Assembly (NCBI RefSeq): GCF_013166595.1 | Contig: NZ_JABKKG010000003.1 | Span: 273,408-337,407, forward strand | Source: Palleniella intestinalis | GTDB lineage: Bacteria > Bacteroidota > Bacteroidia > Bacteroidales > Bacteroidaceae | DNA length: 64,000 bases | Direction of reading: 5' to 3' | Shown: positions 41,630 through 51,386 of the stretch, one piece after another | How positions within the stretch are numbered: the stretch's first letter is position 1 | How the letters are laid out: each line of letters opens with the position of its first letter | Program-made: the position numbers and the translations under genes | Notes under the pieces: model-generated | The model's input: only the letters and a program-made list of their open reading frames with translations | Database searches by the model: none | Told to the model about the DNA's origin: nothing

Positions 41630-44600
41630 ATGCAACAACCTTTCTGCAAATGTAGAACTGTCTTCCTGCTTGTGGTAGGCTTTCTGCTTTCATGTAAAGT
41701 CCAGGTGGCATTAGCCCAGGACGTTATCCAAGCGTTGGGAACGGTAATTGACGCTGACACCAAAGAACCTCTTTTGGGCGTGGTGGTCAAATCGTCAGAC
41801 GGCAGCGCAGGTGTGACAACCGACCTTGACGGTAATTTCAAAATCAAGGTGACACGAGGCGCGATGTTGGTGTTCTCTTATATAGGTTATGAGAACAAGA
41901 CAATGAAGGCTTCTGAAAAGATGGCGGTTCAGCTGGCTTCGTCGGCAACCAATCTTGACGATGTGGTGGTTGTCGGTTATGGCACACAGAAGAAAGTGAA
42001 CCTCAGCGGCGCTGTAAGCCAGATCAGTGGTGATGAAATCGCCTCCAAGCCTGCTTCCGATGCTCTTTCAGCCATGCAGGGTCAGATGCCGGGTGTGGCA
42101 GTGTTGCGCGGTGGCGGTGAGCCCGGCGCAGAGACCTCCGGTTTGCGCATCCGTGGCTTCTCTTCTGCCAACAGTACATCAACACTTGTCCTTATCGACG
42201 GTGTTGAAGGCGACCTTGCTCTTGTCAACCCTAATGACATTGAGTCTGTCTCAGTGCTGAAGGACGCGTCAGCCTGTGCCATCTATGGTGCGCGTGCCGC
42301 TTCCGGTGTTGTTCTTGTGACAACCAAGAACGGCTCTTCCGGCAAGGTGAAAGTTTCTTACAATGGCTATTTGGCTGTCAACACTCCGGGAAACATGCCT
42401 GAGCGTCTGCCGGCATGGGAGGAGCAGGAGTTTCTTAATATCTCACGTATCAATGACAATGGAAAGATAGAGTGGAGCCCGGAGCAGAGTTCTTGGGTAG
42501 CAAACCCTAACTTCAACTACCGTCCTAACAACAATGGACGTTGGGATCTTTTCCAGGCAACAAACTGGGTTGCTGAAGGAACAAAGAAGCACACATCCCA
42601 GCAAAATCATTCATTGTCAGTGTCCGGAGGAACAGACAAGCTCAACTATCTTGTCTCTGCCAATTTCTTCACAAAGAACGGACTCCTTAAGTATGGTCCG
42701 GACAAGAACGACCGCTACAACCTTCGTATGAAGTTGAACAGCAAGGTCAATGACCACATCTCTTTCAATGTGCAGGCAAGCTATGTCCAGCAGATCACAA
42801 AACAGACACCTTATGGCTCGAAGAATATCCTTAACACTCTGTATCGTGTCCGCGGACGCCAGCCTATCTTCCAGCCGGAAGAGGATATAAATGAGAATCC
42901 TTATAATGGTGATTTGCAGATTAATGCCATTGACATCATGAAGAATGGCGGTGTGACAGAGAATATTTATACTGCTTATATGGGAAAGGGCGAGCTTAAC
43001 ATTAAGGACTATTTCGTGAAAGGTCTTGCTCTTAAGCTCAGTGCCAGCCGTCAGGCAAGCTATTGGAAGCAGAACAGGAATCAGCGTAACCTCGTATGGT
43101 ACAACCGTCTTGGCAATTCCATCCGTAACCAGTACGCTAATCCGAACCAACTTACAAAAACAAGAAACGATGATTATCACGACAATGCGGAGGCTGTGCT
43201 CACATACAACACCAAGTTGGGCAAGCATAGCATTTCAGCATTGTTGGGTACATCTTATGAGCGTTATCGCAAGGATGAGATAAGCGGAACGGTGAAGAAT
43301 CTCAATTCTAATGATTTCTTCTCTTTCAACTATTATGACAACTCAGTGTTGACTAACACCAACATTAGTGACAAAATCGAGACATGGGCGATGATGTCTT
43401 ACTTCGGACGTGTCAACTATAACTATGACGACCGCTATCTTTTCGAGGCAAACTTCCGTCGTGACGGCAGTTCACGTCTTGCACCAAGCAATCGTTGGGA
43501 GACATTCCCGTCAGTGTCCGGTGCATGGCGCGTATCCGAGGAGAAATGGTTCAATGTTCCGGTCATCAGCAATTTGAAGCTTCGTGCCTCTTGGGGACAG
43601 CTGGGTAACGGTGCCATCCTTGGTCTCTACGATTACATTGCTCTCATCAACAGCAACAATAACGGTGGCGAGGCAAACTACTACCAAAGTGATATGGCCT
43701 CTACTTCTAAGACATGGGAGATTATCTCTACAACAAACATCGGTATTGACCTCGGGCTCTTCAACAACTCTCTCCGTATCACTGCCGATTACTATTGGAA
43801 GAAGAATGACAATATGCTCGCAAACCTTGAGCTTCCACACATTGTTGGTATATCTGTTCCAAAATCCAATGTTGGTGAGTTGAAGACATGGGGCTGGGAA
43901 ATCGATGTCAACTACAGCAACAAGTTCAAGGACTTGAAGTACAGCATCGGATTTAACCTTTCTGACAGCCAGAATGAGGTTGTGCGTTATGATGGCTCAA
44001 GCTCAATATGGGCAGGTACTGTAGGCATCCTCGAGGGCTATCCGCTTAACTCAATCTGGGGCTACCGGACTGACGGCTATTGGAGCAGCCGCGAAGAGTA
44101 TCTTGCTTACAAGGAGGCACATCCGGGCTATCAGTCGTTCCAGGATGCACGCGTCTCCGGTGGTGACATCAAGTATGTGGCACAGGGCAACCCTGACCAC
44201 ACAATCGGAGCCGGTGGTGGTACACCGGACGATCCGGGTGACCTTGTCTACCTTGGCGACACCAACGCACGCTATTTCTATGGCATCACACTTAATCTTG
44301 AGTGGCGCGGCTTCGACTTCAGCTGCATGTTCCAGGGTGTGGGCAAGCGCAATGTTGTCATCAATGCAGGCGACCTTGCACCACTTGCACAGACTTACAA
44401 CATGCCTTGGACTATCCACCGTGATTACTGGACAGAGGACAATCCTAACGCTTACTGGCCACGAATCATCAGCGGACAGTCTTACAACTACAACCCTTCT
44501 GACCGTTGGGTGCAGGATGCGTCTTACATTCGTTTGAAGAATCTTCAGCTTGGTTACACAATCCCACTCAAGACAAAGGGCATCGACCGTCTGCGTGTGT

Positions 44601-44737
44601 ATGTTTCCGGTCAGGACATTTGGGAGCATTCCAACATGTTGAAGGTGTTTGACCCTGAGGTAGGCAACACACCAAGTTCAAGCAACACCTATCCATTCTT
44701 CCGCACATGGGCATTTGGTGTAAATCTTTCATTCTAA
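41630..44737 (+). CDS. susC: SusC-like TonB-linked outer membrane transporter (PUL2)
   Basis: Outer membrane oligosaccharide importer of 1035 residues from the Met at 41630. The frame is open back to 41459, but the signal peptide (TVFLLVVGFLLSCKVQVALA) begins with this Met and the earlier part covers the promoter boxes. Carboxypeptidase-regulatory-like domain at about 35-105, SusC signature DDVVVVGYG (110-118), plug (about 125-235; MPGVAVLRGGGEPGAETSGL, VLKDASACAIYGARAASGVV), barrel to the C-terminal Phe (FRTWAFGVNLSF). It differs clearly from the PUL1 SusC, as expected for another glycan. susD follows after 18 bp. The downstream lyase-GH88 fusion suggests an anionic, unsaturated-uronate-ended cargo. 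The symbol denotes the family. Confidence 0.96.
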   Translation: MQQPFCKCRTVFLLVVGFLLSCKVQVALAQDVIQALGTVIDADTKEPLLGVVVKSSDGSAGVTTDLDGNFKIKVTRGAMLVFSYIGYENKTMKASEKMAVQLASSATNLDDVVVVGYGTQKKVNLSGAVSQISGDEIASKPASDALSAMQGQMPGVAVLRGGGEPGAETSGLRIRGFSSANSTSTLVLIDGVEGDLALVNPNDIESVSVLKDASACAIYGARAASGVVLVTTKNGSSGKVKVSYNGYLAVNTPGNMPERLPAWEEQEFLNISRINDNGKIEWSPEQSSWVANPNFNYRPNNNGRWDLFQATNWVAEGTKKHTSQQNHSLSVSGGTDKLNYLVSANFFTKNGLLKYGPDKNDRYNLRMKLNSKVNDHISFNVQASYVQQITKQTPYGSKNILNTLYRVRGRQPIFQPEEDINENPYNGDLQINAIDIMKNGGVTENIYTAYMGKGELNIKDYFVKGLALKLSASRQASYWKQNRNQRNLVWYNRLGNSIRNQYANPNQLTKTRNDDYHDNAEAVLTYNTKLGKHSISALLGTSYERYRKDEISGTVKNLNSNDFFSFNYYDNSVLTNTNISDKIETWAMMSYFGRVNYNYDDRYLFEANFRRDGSSRLAPSNRWETFPSVSGAWRVSEEKWFNVPVISNLKLRASWGQLGNGAILGLYDYIALINSNNNGGEANYYQSDMASTSKTWEIISTTNIGIDLGLFNNSLRITADYYWKKNDNMLANLELPHIVGISVPKSNVGELKTWGWEIDVNYSNKFKDLKYSIGFNLSDSQNEVVRYDGSSSIWAGTVGILEGYPLNSIWGYRTDGYWSSREEYLAYKEAHPGYQSFQDARVSGGDIKYVAQGNPDHTIGAGGGTPDDPGDLVYLGDTNARYFYGITLNLEWRGFDFSCMFQGVGKRNVVINAGDLAPLAQTYNMPWTIHRDYWTEDNPNAYWPRIISGQSYNYNPSDRWVQDASYIRLKNLQLGYTIPLKTKGIDRLRVYVSGQDIWEHSNMLKVFDPEVGNTPSSSNTYPFFRTWAFGVNLSF

Positions 44738-44755
44738 TCTCTAAACATTAAAATA

Positions 44756-46408
44756 ATGAAACATATAATATATTCATTGCTTATCGGTGCAGCCGGTCTC
44801 ACACTTTCAAGCTGTGACCTTGACATGACTCCGGAGACAACCCTGTCTGACGCCAACTATTGGAATACAGAAGGAGACTTGCGTGGTGCCTGCAACCGTT
44901 TCTATCAGCAGTTGGGAGGAAGCCTTGGTGGCTTCAACCATGACTATCGTTCTGACGAACTGAGGGGAAACTCGGCAAACGGCACGAGCGACGGCAGCCG
45001 TACAGTGCCTAACACCTCAGGTGATTGGACTGACCCATATTGGAGAATCTTCATCTCAAACAACATCTTGGAGAAGGGACTCAAGGCAAATGTTTCGGAA
45101 TCTGTCCGTGACCGCTACTTCGCAGAGGCACGCTTCTTCCGTGCGTTCCACTATTTTGAGCTTGTGAAGAAATACGGCGACGTGCCTCTTCTCCTCAAGG
45201 CCGTCAGCGACACCGGCGACCCTGTGCTGAAGATGGGGCGCACACCACGCGAAGAAGTAATCCAGCAGTGCATCGCTGACTTGGACTTCGCTGCCAAGAA
45301 CCTTCCTGACATAGACCATCTGGACTCTTGGGGACATGTCTCTCGTTCTGCTGCTCTTGCGATGCTTGTGCGCGTAGGCCTTTACGAAGGAACTCACAAG
45401 AAGTACCACCATACAGAGGGCGGTGACTACAAGGCTCATCTCAAAGTGGCAATCGATGCTGCCGAGCAGATGATTAATGTAGACAAGAAGCACGACCTCT
45501 ATCCTGATTTCGCAAAGCTCTTCACTTTCGATGGTGAAGGCCGTCAGAATAAGGAGAATGTGTTTGTGAAGATATACGGACCTAATGGTGCAGGAACAAC
45601 AACTCACAACAACAGCCGTACGATGGAGAATACTGCTCACGTCACTCGTCAGACCATTGACAAGTTCCTGTATGTCGACGGACTGCCACGTGAGAAATCG
45701 CCTCTGAAGGTTTCTCCTGAGACATCTTATGATGACATCTTTGTAAACCGTGACCCACGTCTTGAGAAGACAGTATGGAAACTTGGTGAAGATGCTTATA
45801 AGGGTGAGTACAAGCCATTTGCCTTCGGTGAGGCATATAACCTCAAGAAAGGCTTCATGATGAGTGAGTGGGAGACACAGCAGAAAGAGACTGTCGACAA
45901 GATGATAATCCGCTATGCAGAGGTGCTTATCTCCTATGCTGAGGCTCTGTACGAGTATAACGGCTCAATAACTGACGATCAGCTTGACAAGACAGTCAAC
46001 GCTATCCGCCAACGTGCCGGCATGCCTGCTATGCTCACAAACGCTTTTGCCAATGCCAACGGACTTGACATGCTTGAGGAAATCCGCCGTGAGCGTGCTG
46101 TGGAGTTTGTCGATGAGTGCCTGCGCTACGATGACATCATCCGCTGGAAGATAGCTGAGAAAGTGTTGCCGACAAACATCCTTGGACTGAAATTCATTGC
46201 AGAGGAGACAACACGCACCCGTGACGAAATGGTTGACCGCCTTACCACAGGAACAGACGCTGTCTACAATGAGCCGGATGTCTACATCCTTGAGTTTGCA
46301 GCAAACCGCCGTTTCGACCCTGCGAAGGATTATCTCTATCCTATACCGCTGTACGAGATTTCACATTCCGATGGCAACGTGGTGCAGAATCCGGGCTGGC
46401 GCGAATAA
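44756..46408 (+). CDS. susD: SusD-like glycan-binding lipoprotein (PUL2)
   Basis: A 550-residue surface lipoprotein with lipobox LSSC (C20). SusD features: MTPETTLSDANYWNTEGDLR near the N-terminus, RYFAEARFFRAFHYFELVKK followed by YGDVPLLLK, ALAMLVRVGLYEGTHKKYH, and the C-terminal RYAEVLISYAEALYEYNG and EIRRERAVEFVDECLRYDDI. It is 18 bp after susC and forms the lid of that transporter. It has no close resemblance to the PUL1 SusD, in line with a different ligand. Confidence 0.96.
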   Translation: MKHIIYSLLIGAAGLTLSSCDLDMTPETTLSDANYWNTEGDLRGACNRFYQQLGGSLGGFNHDYRSDELRGNSANGTSDGSRTVPNTSGDWTDPYWRIFISNNILEKGLKANVSESVRDRYFAEARFFRAFHYFELVKKYGDVPLLLKAVSDTGDPVLKMGRTPREEVIQQCIADLDFAAKNLPDIDHLDSWGHVSRSAALAMLVRVGLYEGTHKKYHHTEGGDYKAHLKVAIDAAEQMINVDKKHDLYPDFAKLFTFDGEGRQNKENVFVKIYGPNGAGTTTHNNSRTMENTAHVTRQTIDKFLYVDGLPREKSPLKVSPETSYDDIFVNRDPRLEKTVWKLGEDAYKGEYKPFAFGEAYNLKKGFMMSEWETQQKETVDKMIIRYAEVLISYAEALYEYNGSITDDQLDKTVNAIRQRAGMPAMLTNAFANANGLDMLEEIRRERAVEFVDECLRYDDIIRWKIAEKVLPTNILGLKFIAEETTRTRDEMVDRLTTGTDAVYNEPDVYILEFAANRRFDPAKDYLYPIPLYEISHSDGNVVQNPGWRE

Positions 46409-46472
46409 AGAAAGTTAGTTAAACAATAGAGGTTTCATAGAGTTAAAGTTAAGTGTATTTGTGCATGCTCAA

Positions 46473-46535
46473 AGAGGCATTTTTCCGAGTCGCTGACTCG
46501 GGAATGTCAAGTCGCCGACTCGGGAAAATGTCCTC
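46473..46535. repeat. Direct repeats with palindromic cores between susD and the PUL2 lipoprotein
   Basis: CCGAGTCGCTGACTCGG (46485-46501, 7-bp arms) is followed by AGTCGCCGACT (46510-46520). Both belong to a repeated unit GTCGCyGACTCGGGAA ending ATGTC, about 22-24 bp apart. GAGGCATTTTTCC and GGGAAAATGTCCTC form an outer, imperfect inverted repeat. The structure may attenuate transcription between susD and the enzyme genes, or be a small repetitive element. Confidence 0.65.
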
Positions 46536-46607
46536 TTAGAGCTGCTCTGCAAGATATGATATTTAACCGTGAAACAAAAGTCAAACAAATATTCAAAAAT
46601 CAGAATA

Positions 46608-47162
46608 ATGAAAAAGTTAATGTATATGGTATCGCTCCTTTTCTGTTGTGCATTCTTCACAGCATGCAGCGACGATGACTGGAGCAATGAGGATGCTCCT
46701 TTGCAGAATGTCTATTACTTCGGCTTCGAGGATTGGGTTACCCAGACCAAGAAGAGCAACAGTATCGAGGTTGATGCTGCCCATGGTGCTACCGCTGTGC
46801 TGCCTATGCAGTTCTGGTGCGAATACATCCGTTCTTATGATGTCGTGACCTACTACTGGGTGGTGAGCAACCTTACGCTCGGCACTGACTATCAGGTGGT
46901 GGACGACAACGGCAACCCACTGACTCCTGGTGCCAACGGCGCTTATTTATTTACATGGCCACAGGCTAAGAAGGGTGTGAAGAATGTGAACATCAAGGCT
47001 CTTAACGGTGCAGAGGGCAAGGTGGTGGTGCAGACATTCGACCCTGCTTCCGACGTGGAACTCTCAAACCAGGATGTGGAGTCTACGGTTCAGACACGCA
47101 ATGACCAGTACGAAGTGCGCATATTCACACAAAACTACATGGCTACTGTTAACATAAAGTAA
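46608..47162 (+). CDS. Small surface lipoprotein of PUL2
   Basis: A 184-residue lipoprotein starting at the Met at 46608, with lipobox FFTAC (C20). The frame is open upstream to 46569 but the signal sequence begins here. The body is beta-rich (QNVYYFGFEDWVTQTKKSNS, VLPMQFWCEYIRSYDVVTYY, VNIKALNGAEGKVVVQTF) and has no catalytic motif. It holds the position of a SusE-like or BACON/DUF1735-like surface glycan-binding protein, and I infer that role, but I do not recognise the family. 76 bp upstream of the lyase-GH88 gene. Confidence 0.75.
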   Translation: MKKLMYMVSLLFCCAFFTACSDDDWSNEDAPLQNVYYFGFEDWVTQTKKSNSIEVDAAHGATAVLPMQFWCEYIRSYDVVTYYWVVSNLTLGTDYQVVDDNGNPLTPGANGAYLFTWPQAKKGVKNVNIKALNGAEGKVVVQTFDPASDVELSNQDVESTVQTRNDQYEVRIFTQNYMATVNIK

Positions 47163-47238
47163 AATTGTGAAATGTCTGGCAAGTGCAGAAAATACTTGTC
47201 AGTCATTTCCGTTTATACACTTAGACAACTAACTTGAT

Positions 47239-49596
47239 ATGAAGAAGAAATTTATAATAATTTTTGCGCTATGCTCGACAATGTTGGCAAATGCCCAGTC
47301 CGTTTGGGAAATGGAGCATCTTGCCAATGTGAGGCAGAAGAAGGACACTCCGTTCTATGCCGCTGCATACAAGGCGCTGATAGCCGAGTCGGACAAGCTG
47401 CTTGACACGGAAGCTCCTTCCGTCATGGACAAGCCGTACACTCCGGCAAGCGGTTCGAAGCATGACTACATGAGCATTGCCCGCTATTCATGGCCTGACC
47501 CGTCAAAGCCTGACGGACTGCCATACATAACACGTGACGGCAGAAGCAATCCTGAACTGTACAAGTATGACCGTGAACCTCTTGGCCGTATGGCGAATGC
47601 TGTGACAACGCTTTCATTGGCATGGTATTTCAGTGGTGATGAGCGTTATGCGCAGAAGGCTGTGAGCTATCTGAACACATGGTTCTTGGACAAGCGCACG
47701 ATGATGAACCCTAACCTTAACTATGCTCAGGTGATTCGCGGTCAGGACAATGACCGTGGGCGCAGCTACGGAGTCATCGATTCTTATTCCTTTGTGGAGA
47801 TGCTTGATGCGGTGCAGTTGCTGCAGCAGTCACGCTCTTTTCCTAAGAAGGACCGGCAGCAGCTGAAGAAGTGGTTCTCCCGCTTCACACAATGGCTGCT
47901 TACAAGTCCGCTTGGCAAGCAGGAGGCAAAGAACGGCAACAACCATGCCGTAGCGTATGACACTCAGGTGGCTGCCTATGCTTTGTTCATCGGTGACAAG
48001 CCTTTGGCACAGAAAATCCTGTCAGCAGTGCCGGAAAAGCGAATCTACACTCAGATTGAGCCGGACGGAAGGCAGCCGCATGAGTTGCGCCGCACATTGG
48101 CTTTCCATTATTCACAGTATAACATCGGTTTCTTCGTAGACCTTGCTCTTATGGGCAAAAAGATAGGGTTGGACATGGCCGGGCAGGCATCTGCCGACGG
48201 GCGTTCCATGCTTAAGGCGGTGGATTACCTCACATCCTATCTTGTGCGTCCTGCCGATGAGTGGCCTTACAAGCAAATCAGCGATATGGAAGGCGCAAGG
48301 CAATCATTCTGCCGGCAGCTTTACAAGACTGCAAAATATCTTGGAGACCCTGACGGAAAGTATATGGCGGCCTATATGCAGGAGCGCATCGACCGTCCTG
48401 CCGACCGCTTCCGCCTTGTCTATGAGCAACCGACACTGACCGATGAAGCATACGCATTTGCTGCCGAGCAGTTGCGCTATGCCATTACATGTGCGGACAA
48501 GGCAAAGCGTGACCCGAAGAATGCGGCACAGCGCCGTGTCACTCCGCGTTCACTCCGCAAGGATGGTTCTTTGGCAATGGTTGGCTCTTATGACTGGTGT
48601 TCAGGATTCTTCGCCGGCTCATTGTGGCAGATGTATGAATACACTCACGACCAATATTGGCGTGAACAGGCTATCTCATGGACATGGCCGATAGAGGATG
48701 CGAAGCTACATACCGGAACTCACGACCTTGGCTTCATGATTGGCGACAGTTTTGGAAAGGCATGGGAGCTCACCGGTGAGCAGTCCTATCGCGATGTGAT
48801 GATTCGTGCGTCAAAGTCATTGATAACACGTTTCCGTGACAACATCGGATGTATCCGTTCATGGGACCATAACCGTGACAAGTGGCAGTATCCTGTGATT
48901 ATCGACAACATGATGAATCTTGAGATGCTGTTCAAGACAACACAGCTCACAGGTGATTCCACTTATTGGAAGATAGCCGTGCGTCATGCCGACACTACGT
49001 TGAAGAACCATTTCCGTCCTGACGGCTCATCGTTCCATGTCGTGGACTACGATATGGAGACAGGAAAGGCTCGCATCCATTGCACACATCAGGGTTACAG
49101 TGATGATTCCTTCTGGAGTCGTGGCCAAGGATGGGCGGTTTATGGCTACACCATGTGCTACCGTTTCACTCATGACAAGCGCTATCTTGACCATGCACGC
49201 AAGGTGGCACGTTTCATCCTTTCATTGCCGAACACTCCTGCCGACGGTATCTTCTATTGGGACATGAAAGAGCCTCGCACGCTTGCCCTGCGCAATGGGG
49301 AAAGCATTGCTGCTGTGCCTCGTGATGCATCTTCGGCGGCTCTTGTTGCTTCCGCATTCTATGAGCTGGCACAGTATGTGGCAGCGGAAGAAGGCCGATC
49401 CTATCGTCAGGCGGCAGATAAGATTCTGCAAAGCCTGCATGATGGCTATGAGTCAAAGATTGGCGAGAATCAGGGATTCCTGCTCCTCCATTCCACAGGT
49501 CATCATCCCGGATGTTCAGAGATAGATGTTCCTATCAACTATGCCGATTACTATTATTTGGAAGCTCTGCGCCGTAAGGCTGAGCTTGCAAAATAA
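47239..49596 (+). CDS. Alginate-lyase-superfamily (PL38-like) / GH88 fusion enzyme (PUL2)
   Basis: A 785-residue secreted fusion of two enzymes that act in sequence. After a signal peptide (1-20) the first module (about 22-395) is an alpha/alpha-toroid lyase of the alginate_lyase superfamily. It has KHDYMSIARYSWPDPSKPDG, NNH at 234-236 in NGNNHAVAYDTQVAAYALF, and HELRRT with R285 before Y291 in FHYSQYNIGFF. These fit the neutraliser, base and Tyr positions of PL38-type lyases. The second module (about 400-785) is a GH88 unsaturated-uronyl hydrolase with D496 in THDLGFM and D556 in IIDNMMN as the catalytic pair, and CTHQGYSDDSFWSRGQGWAV. A lyase leaves a 4,5-unsaturated uronic acid and GH88 removes it, so the fusion should both cut and trim the glycan. 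Family-level calls are by motif; substrate is unknown. Confidence 0.85.
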   Translation: MKKKFIIIFALCSTMLANAQSVWEMEHLANVRQKKDTPFYAAAYKALIAESDKLLDTEAPSVMDKPYTPASGSKHDYMSIARYSWPDPSKPDGLPYITRDGRSNPELYKYDREPLGRMANAVTTLSLAWYFSGDERYAQKAVSYLNTWFLDKRTMMNPNLNYAQVIRGQDNDRGRSYGVIDSYSFVEMLDAVQLLQQSRSFPKKDRQQLKKWFSRFTQWLLTSPLGKQEAKNGNNHAVAYDTQVAAYALFIGDKPLAQKILSAVPEKRIYTQIEPDGRQPHELRRTLAFHYSQYNIGFFVDLALMGKKIGLDMAGQASADGRSMLKAVDYLTSYLVRPADEWPYKQISDMEGARQSFCRQLYKTAKYLGDPDGKYMAAYMQERIDRPADRFRLVYEQPTLTDEAYAFAAEQLRYAITCADKAKRDPKNAAQRRVTPRSLRKDGSLAMVGSYDWCSGFFAGSLWQMYEYTHDQYWREQAISWTWPIEDAKLHTGTHDLGFMIGDSFGKAWELTGEQSYRDVMIRASKSLITRFRDNIGCIRSWDHNRDKWQYPVIIDNMMNLEMLFKTTQLTGDSTYWKIAVRHADTTLKNHFRPDGSSFHVVDYDMETGKARIHCTHQGYSDDSFWSRGQGWAVYGYTMCYRFTHDKRYLDHARKVARFILSLPNTPADGIFYWDMKEPRTLALRNGESIAAVPRDASSAALVASAFYELAQYVAAEEGRSYRQAADKILQSLHDGYESKIGENQGFLLLHSTGHHPGCSEIDVPINYADYYYLEALRRKAELAK

Positions 49597-49612
49597 ACTT
49601 CTGCAAAAGCAA

Positions 49613-51355
49613 ATGTTAAGACGATTTTTTTCTATGCTTACTCTGCTGCTCCTCGCTTTCAATGCGTGGGCAGCAGAGAGCAAAGTAGTTGTTGCCTACG
49701 TAACATCTTGGAGTGATGTCATGCCCGATCCGTCGTGCATGACACATATTAATTATGCCTTTGGGCATGTGGGTACGGATTTCCGCTCTGTAACCATTGA
49801 CAATCCGAAACGCCTGAAGTCAATCGTAAGCCTGAAAGGTAAGAATCCGCAGCTCCTCATATTGCTGTCCGTAGGAGGGTGGGGCAGCGGCCGTTTCAGT
49901 GAGATGGCTGCAAATGAGGAAACACGCAAGGCGTTCGCGGATGACTGCCGCCGTACGGTCGATGATTATTCCCTTGACGGCATAGACATTGATTGGGAAT
50001 ATCCTACCAGCAACGCCGCTGGCATATCAGCTTCGCCTGACGATACTCGGAATTTCTCGCTGCTTATGAGCGACATCCGTCAGGCTATCGGCAAGGAAAA
50101 GCTGCTGACACTTGCCACGGTGGCTTCTGCCGAATACATTGATTTCCATGCCATTCTGCCATACGTTGATTTCGTCAACGTTATGTCTTACGATATGGAG
50201 GTAGCACCGAAACATCATGCTGCGCTCTTCGATTCAAAGAACAGTGGTGGGATGACTGCCGACCGTGCGATAAAGGCACACCTCAAAGCCGGTGTGCCGG
50301 CAGACAAACTTGTAATGGGAATGCCGTTCTATGGTCGTGGAAAGAAATATGTCGGTGACTTTCTTGATTACAAGAACATTGACTCTGCCAAAGGTAATTC
50401 TGTGGAGAAATGGGATAATGTGGCGAAAGTCCCTTATCTTGCCGATGCTGACGGCAATCTTATCTGCGGTTACGACAATCCTCGTTCCATTGCCTTGAAG
50501 TGCCAATACATTCTTGACAATGGTCTTCTTGGAGGAATGTATTGGGATTATGCCGGCGATAATGCCAAAGGCAGTCTTCGCCTTACAGTCAAGGAACAAT
50601 TGCTTGACAAAAGCCACTCTGACTATCCTGCACGTTATGCCCGTGAGCCACGCTTCCGTGCGCTTTTCGTTTATGACCCTCATGCCGAGCCTGCCCATGT
50701 TGAGTTTGACAAGCAAGCTCTTGAGTTCTTTCATCGCTTGTCTTACGGAGAAGGTTTCTTGTATGATGTTGCGGAAAGTCTTTCCGGTTACACTCTTGAA
50801 AAGATGCAGCAGTATGACATGATTATCATGCTCAATGCTCTGCCGGGCATCGGTGAGCGTGAGGCATTCCAACGATACATGGAGAATGGTGGAGGCTGGC
50901 TGGGCTTCCATGCTTCTGCTTTCAACAATGAGGACACCGGTTGGCAGTGGTTCAATGAGTTTCTTGGTTGTGGCAGTTTCCTTTGCAACAACTGGCCGCC
51001 ACAGCCAGCACTCGTAGTGTGCGACACTGACAGGCATCCGATTACCAAGAATCTTCCCGAGAAGTTTGTGGTGCCTGCCAGTGAGTTCTACCAATGGCAG
51101 CCAAGCCCTCGTCTTGACCCTGATGTGCAGGTGCTTGTCTCCATATTGCCTGACAATTATCCTTTTGGCATCAAAGATGTTGTCTTGCGAGGAGATTTCC
51201 CGATTGTATGGTCAAACACTCGCTACCGCATGGTTTATCTAAACATGGGACATGGCAACAGAGGCTTTTCGGACGCAACTCAGAATCTGCTTATCACCAA
51301 TGCGTTCCGCTTTGTCGCCAGCCAAAGTCCCAAAGGCGACCCATTTGCAAAATAA
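49613..51355 (+). CDS. GH18 glycosidase fused to a ThuA-like domain (PUL2)
   Basis: A 580-residue secreted protein starting at the Met at 49613, 17 bp after the fusion lyase; earlier in-frame Mets overlap that gene and give no signal peptide. Signal peptide 1-20 (FNAWA). GH18 domain about 24-345: INYAFGHV, LLILLSVGGWGSG, and the full DxxDxDxE motif DGIDIDWEYP with catalytic E129, then VNVMSYDME and GMPFYGRG. A ThuA-like domain follows (about 350-575; RALFVYDPHAEPAHVEFDKQ, GGGWLGFHASAF, LPEKFVVPASEFYQW, MVYLNMGHGNRGF). GH18 normally cuts beta-1,4-N-acetylglucosamine linkages, so the glycan may contain N-acetylhexosamine. ThuA domains are linked to sugar modification, but their activity is not settled. 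Confidence 0.87.
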   Translation: MLRRFFSMLTLLLLAFNAWAAESKVVVAYVTSWSDVMPDPSCMTHINYAFGHVGTDFRSVTIDNPKRLKSIVSLKGKNPQLLILLSVGGWGSGRFSEMAANEETRKAFADDCRRTVDDYSLDGIDIDWEYPTSNAAGISASPDDTRNFSLLMSDIRQAIGKEKLLTLATVASAEYIDFHAILPYVDFVNVMSYDMEVAPKHHAALFDSKNSGGMTADRAIKAHLKAGVPADKLVMGMPFYGRGKKYVGDFLDYKNIDSAKGNSVEKWDNVAKVPYLADADGNLICGYDNPRSIALKCQYILDNGLLGGMYWDYAGDNAKGSLRLTVKEQLLDKSHSDYPARYAREPRFRALFVYDPHAEPAHVEFDKQALEFFHRLSYGEGFLYDVAESLSGYTLEKMQQYDMIIMLNALPGIGEREAFQRYMENGGGWLGFHASAFNNEDTGWQWFNEFLGCGSFLCNNWPPQPALVVCDTDRHPITKNLPEKFVVPASEFYQWQPSPRLDPDVQVLVSILPDNYPFGIKDVVLRGDFPIVWSNTRYRMVYLNMGHGNRGFSDATQNLLITNAFRFVASQSPKGDPFAK

Positions 51356-51386
51356 TCTCCGGTTTGTACAATTAAAACCTTAAACA

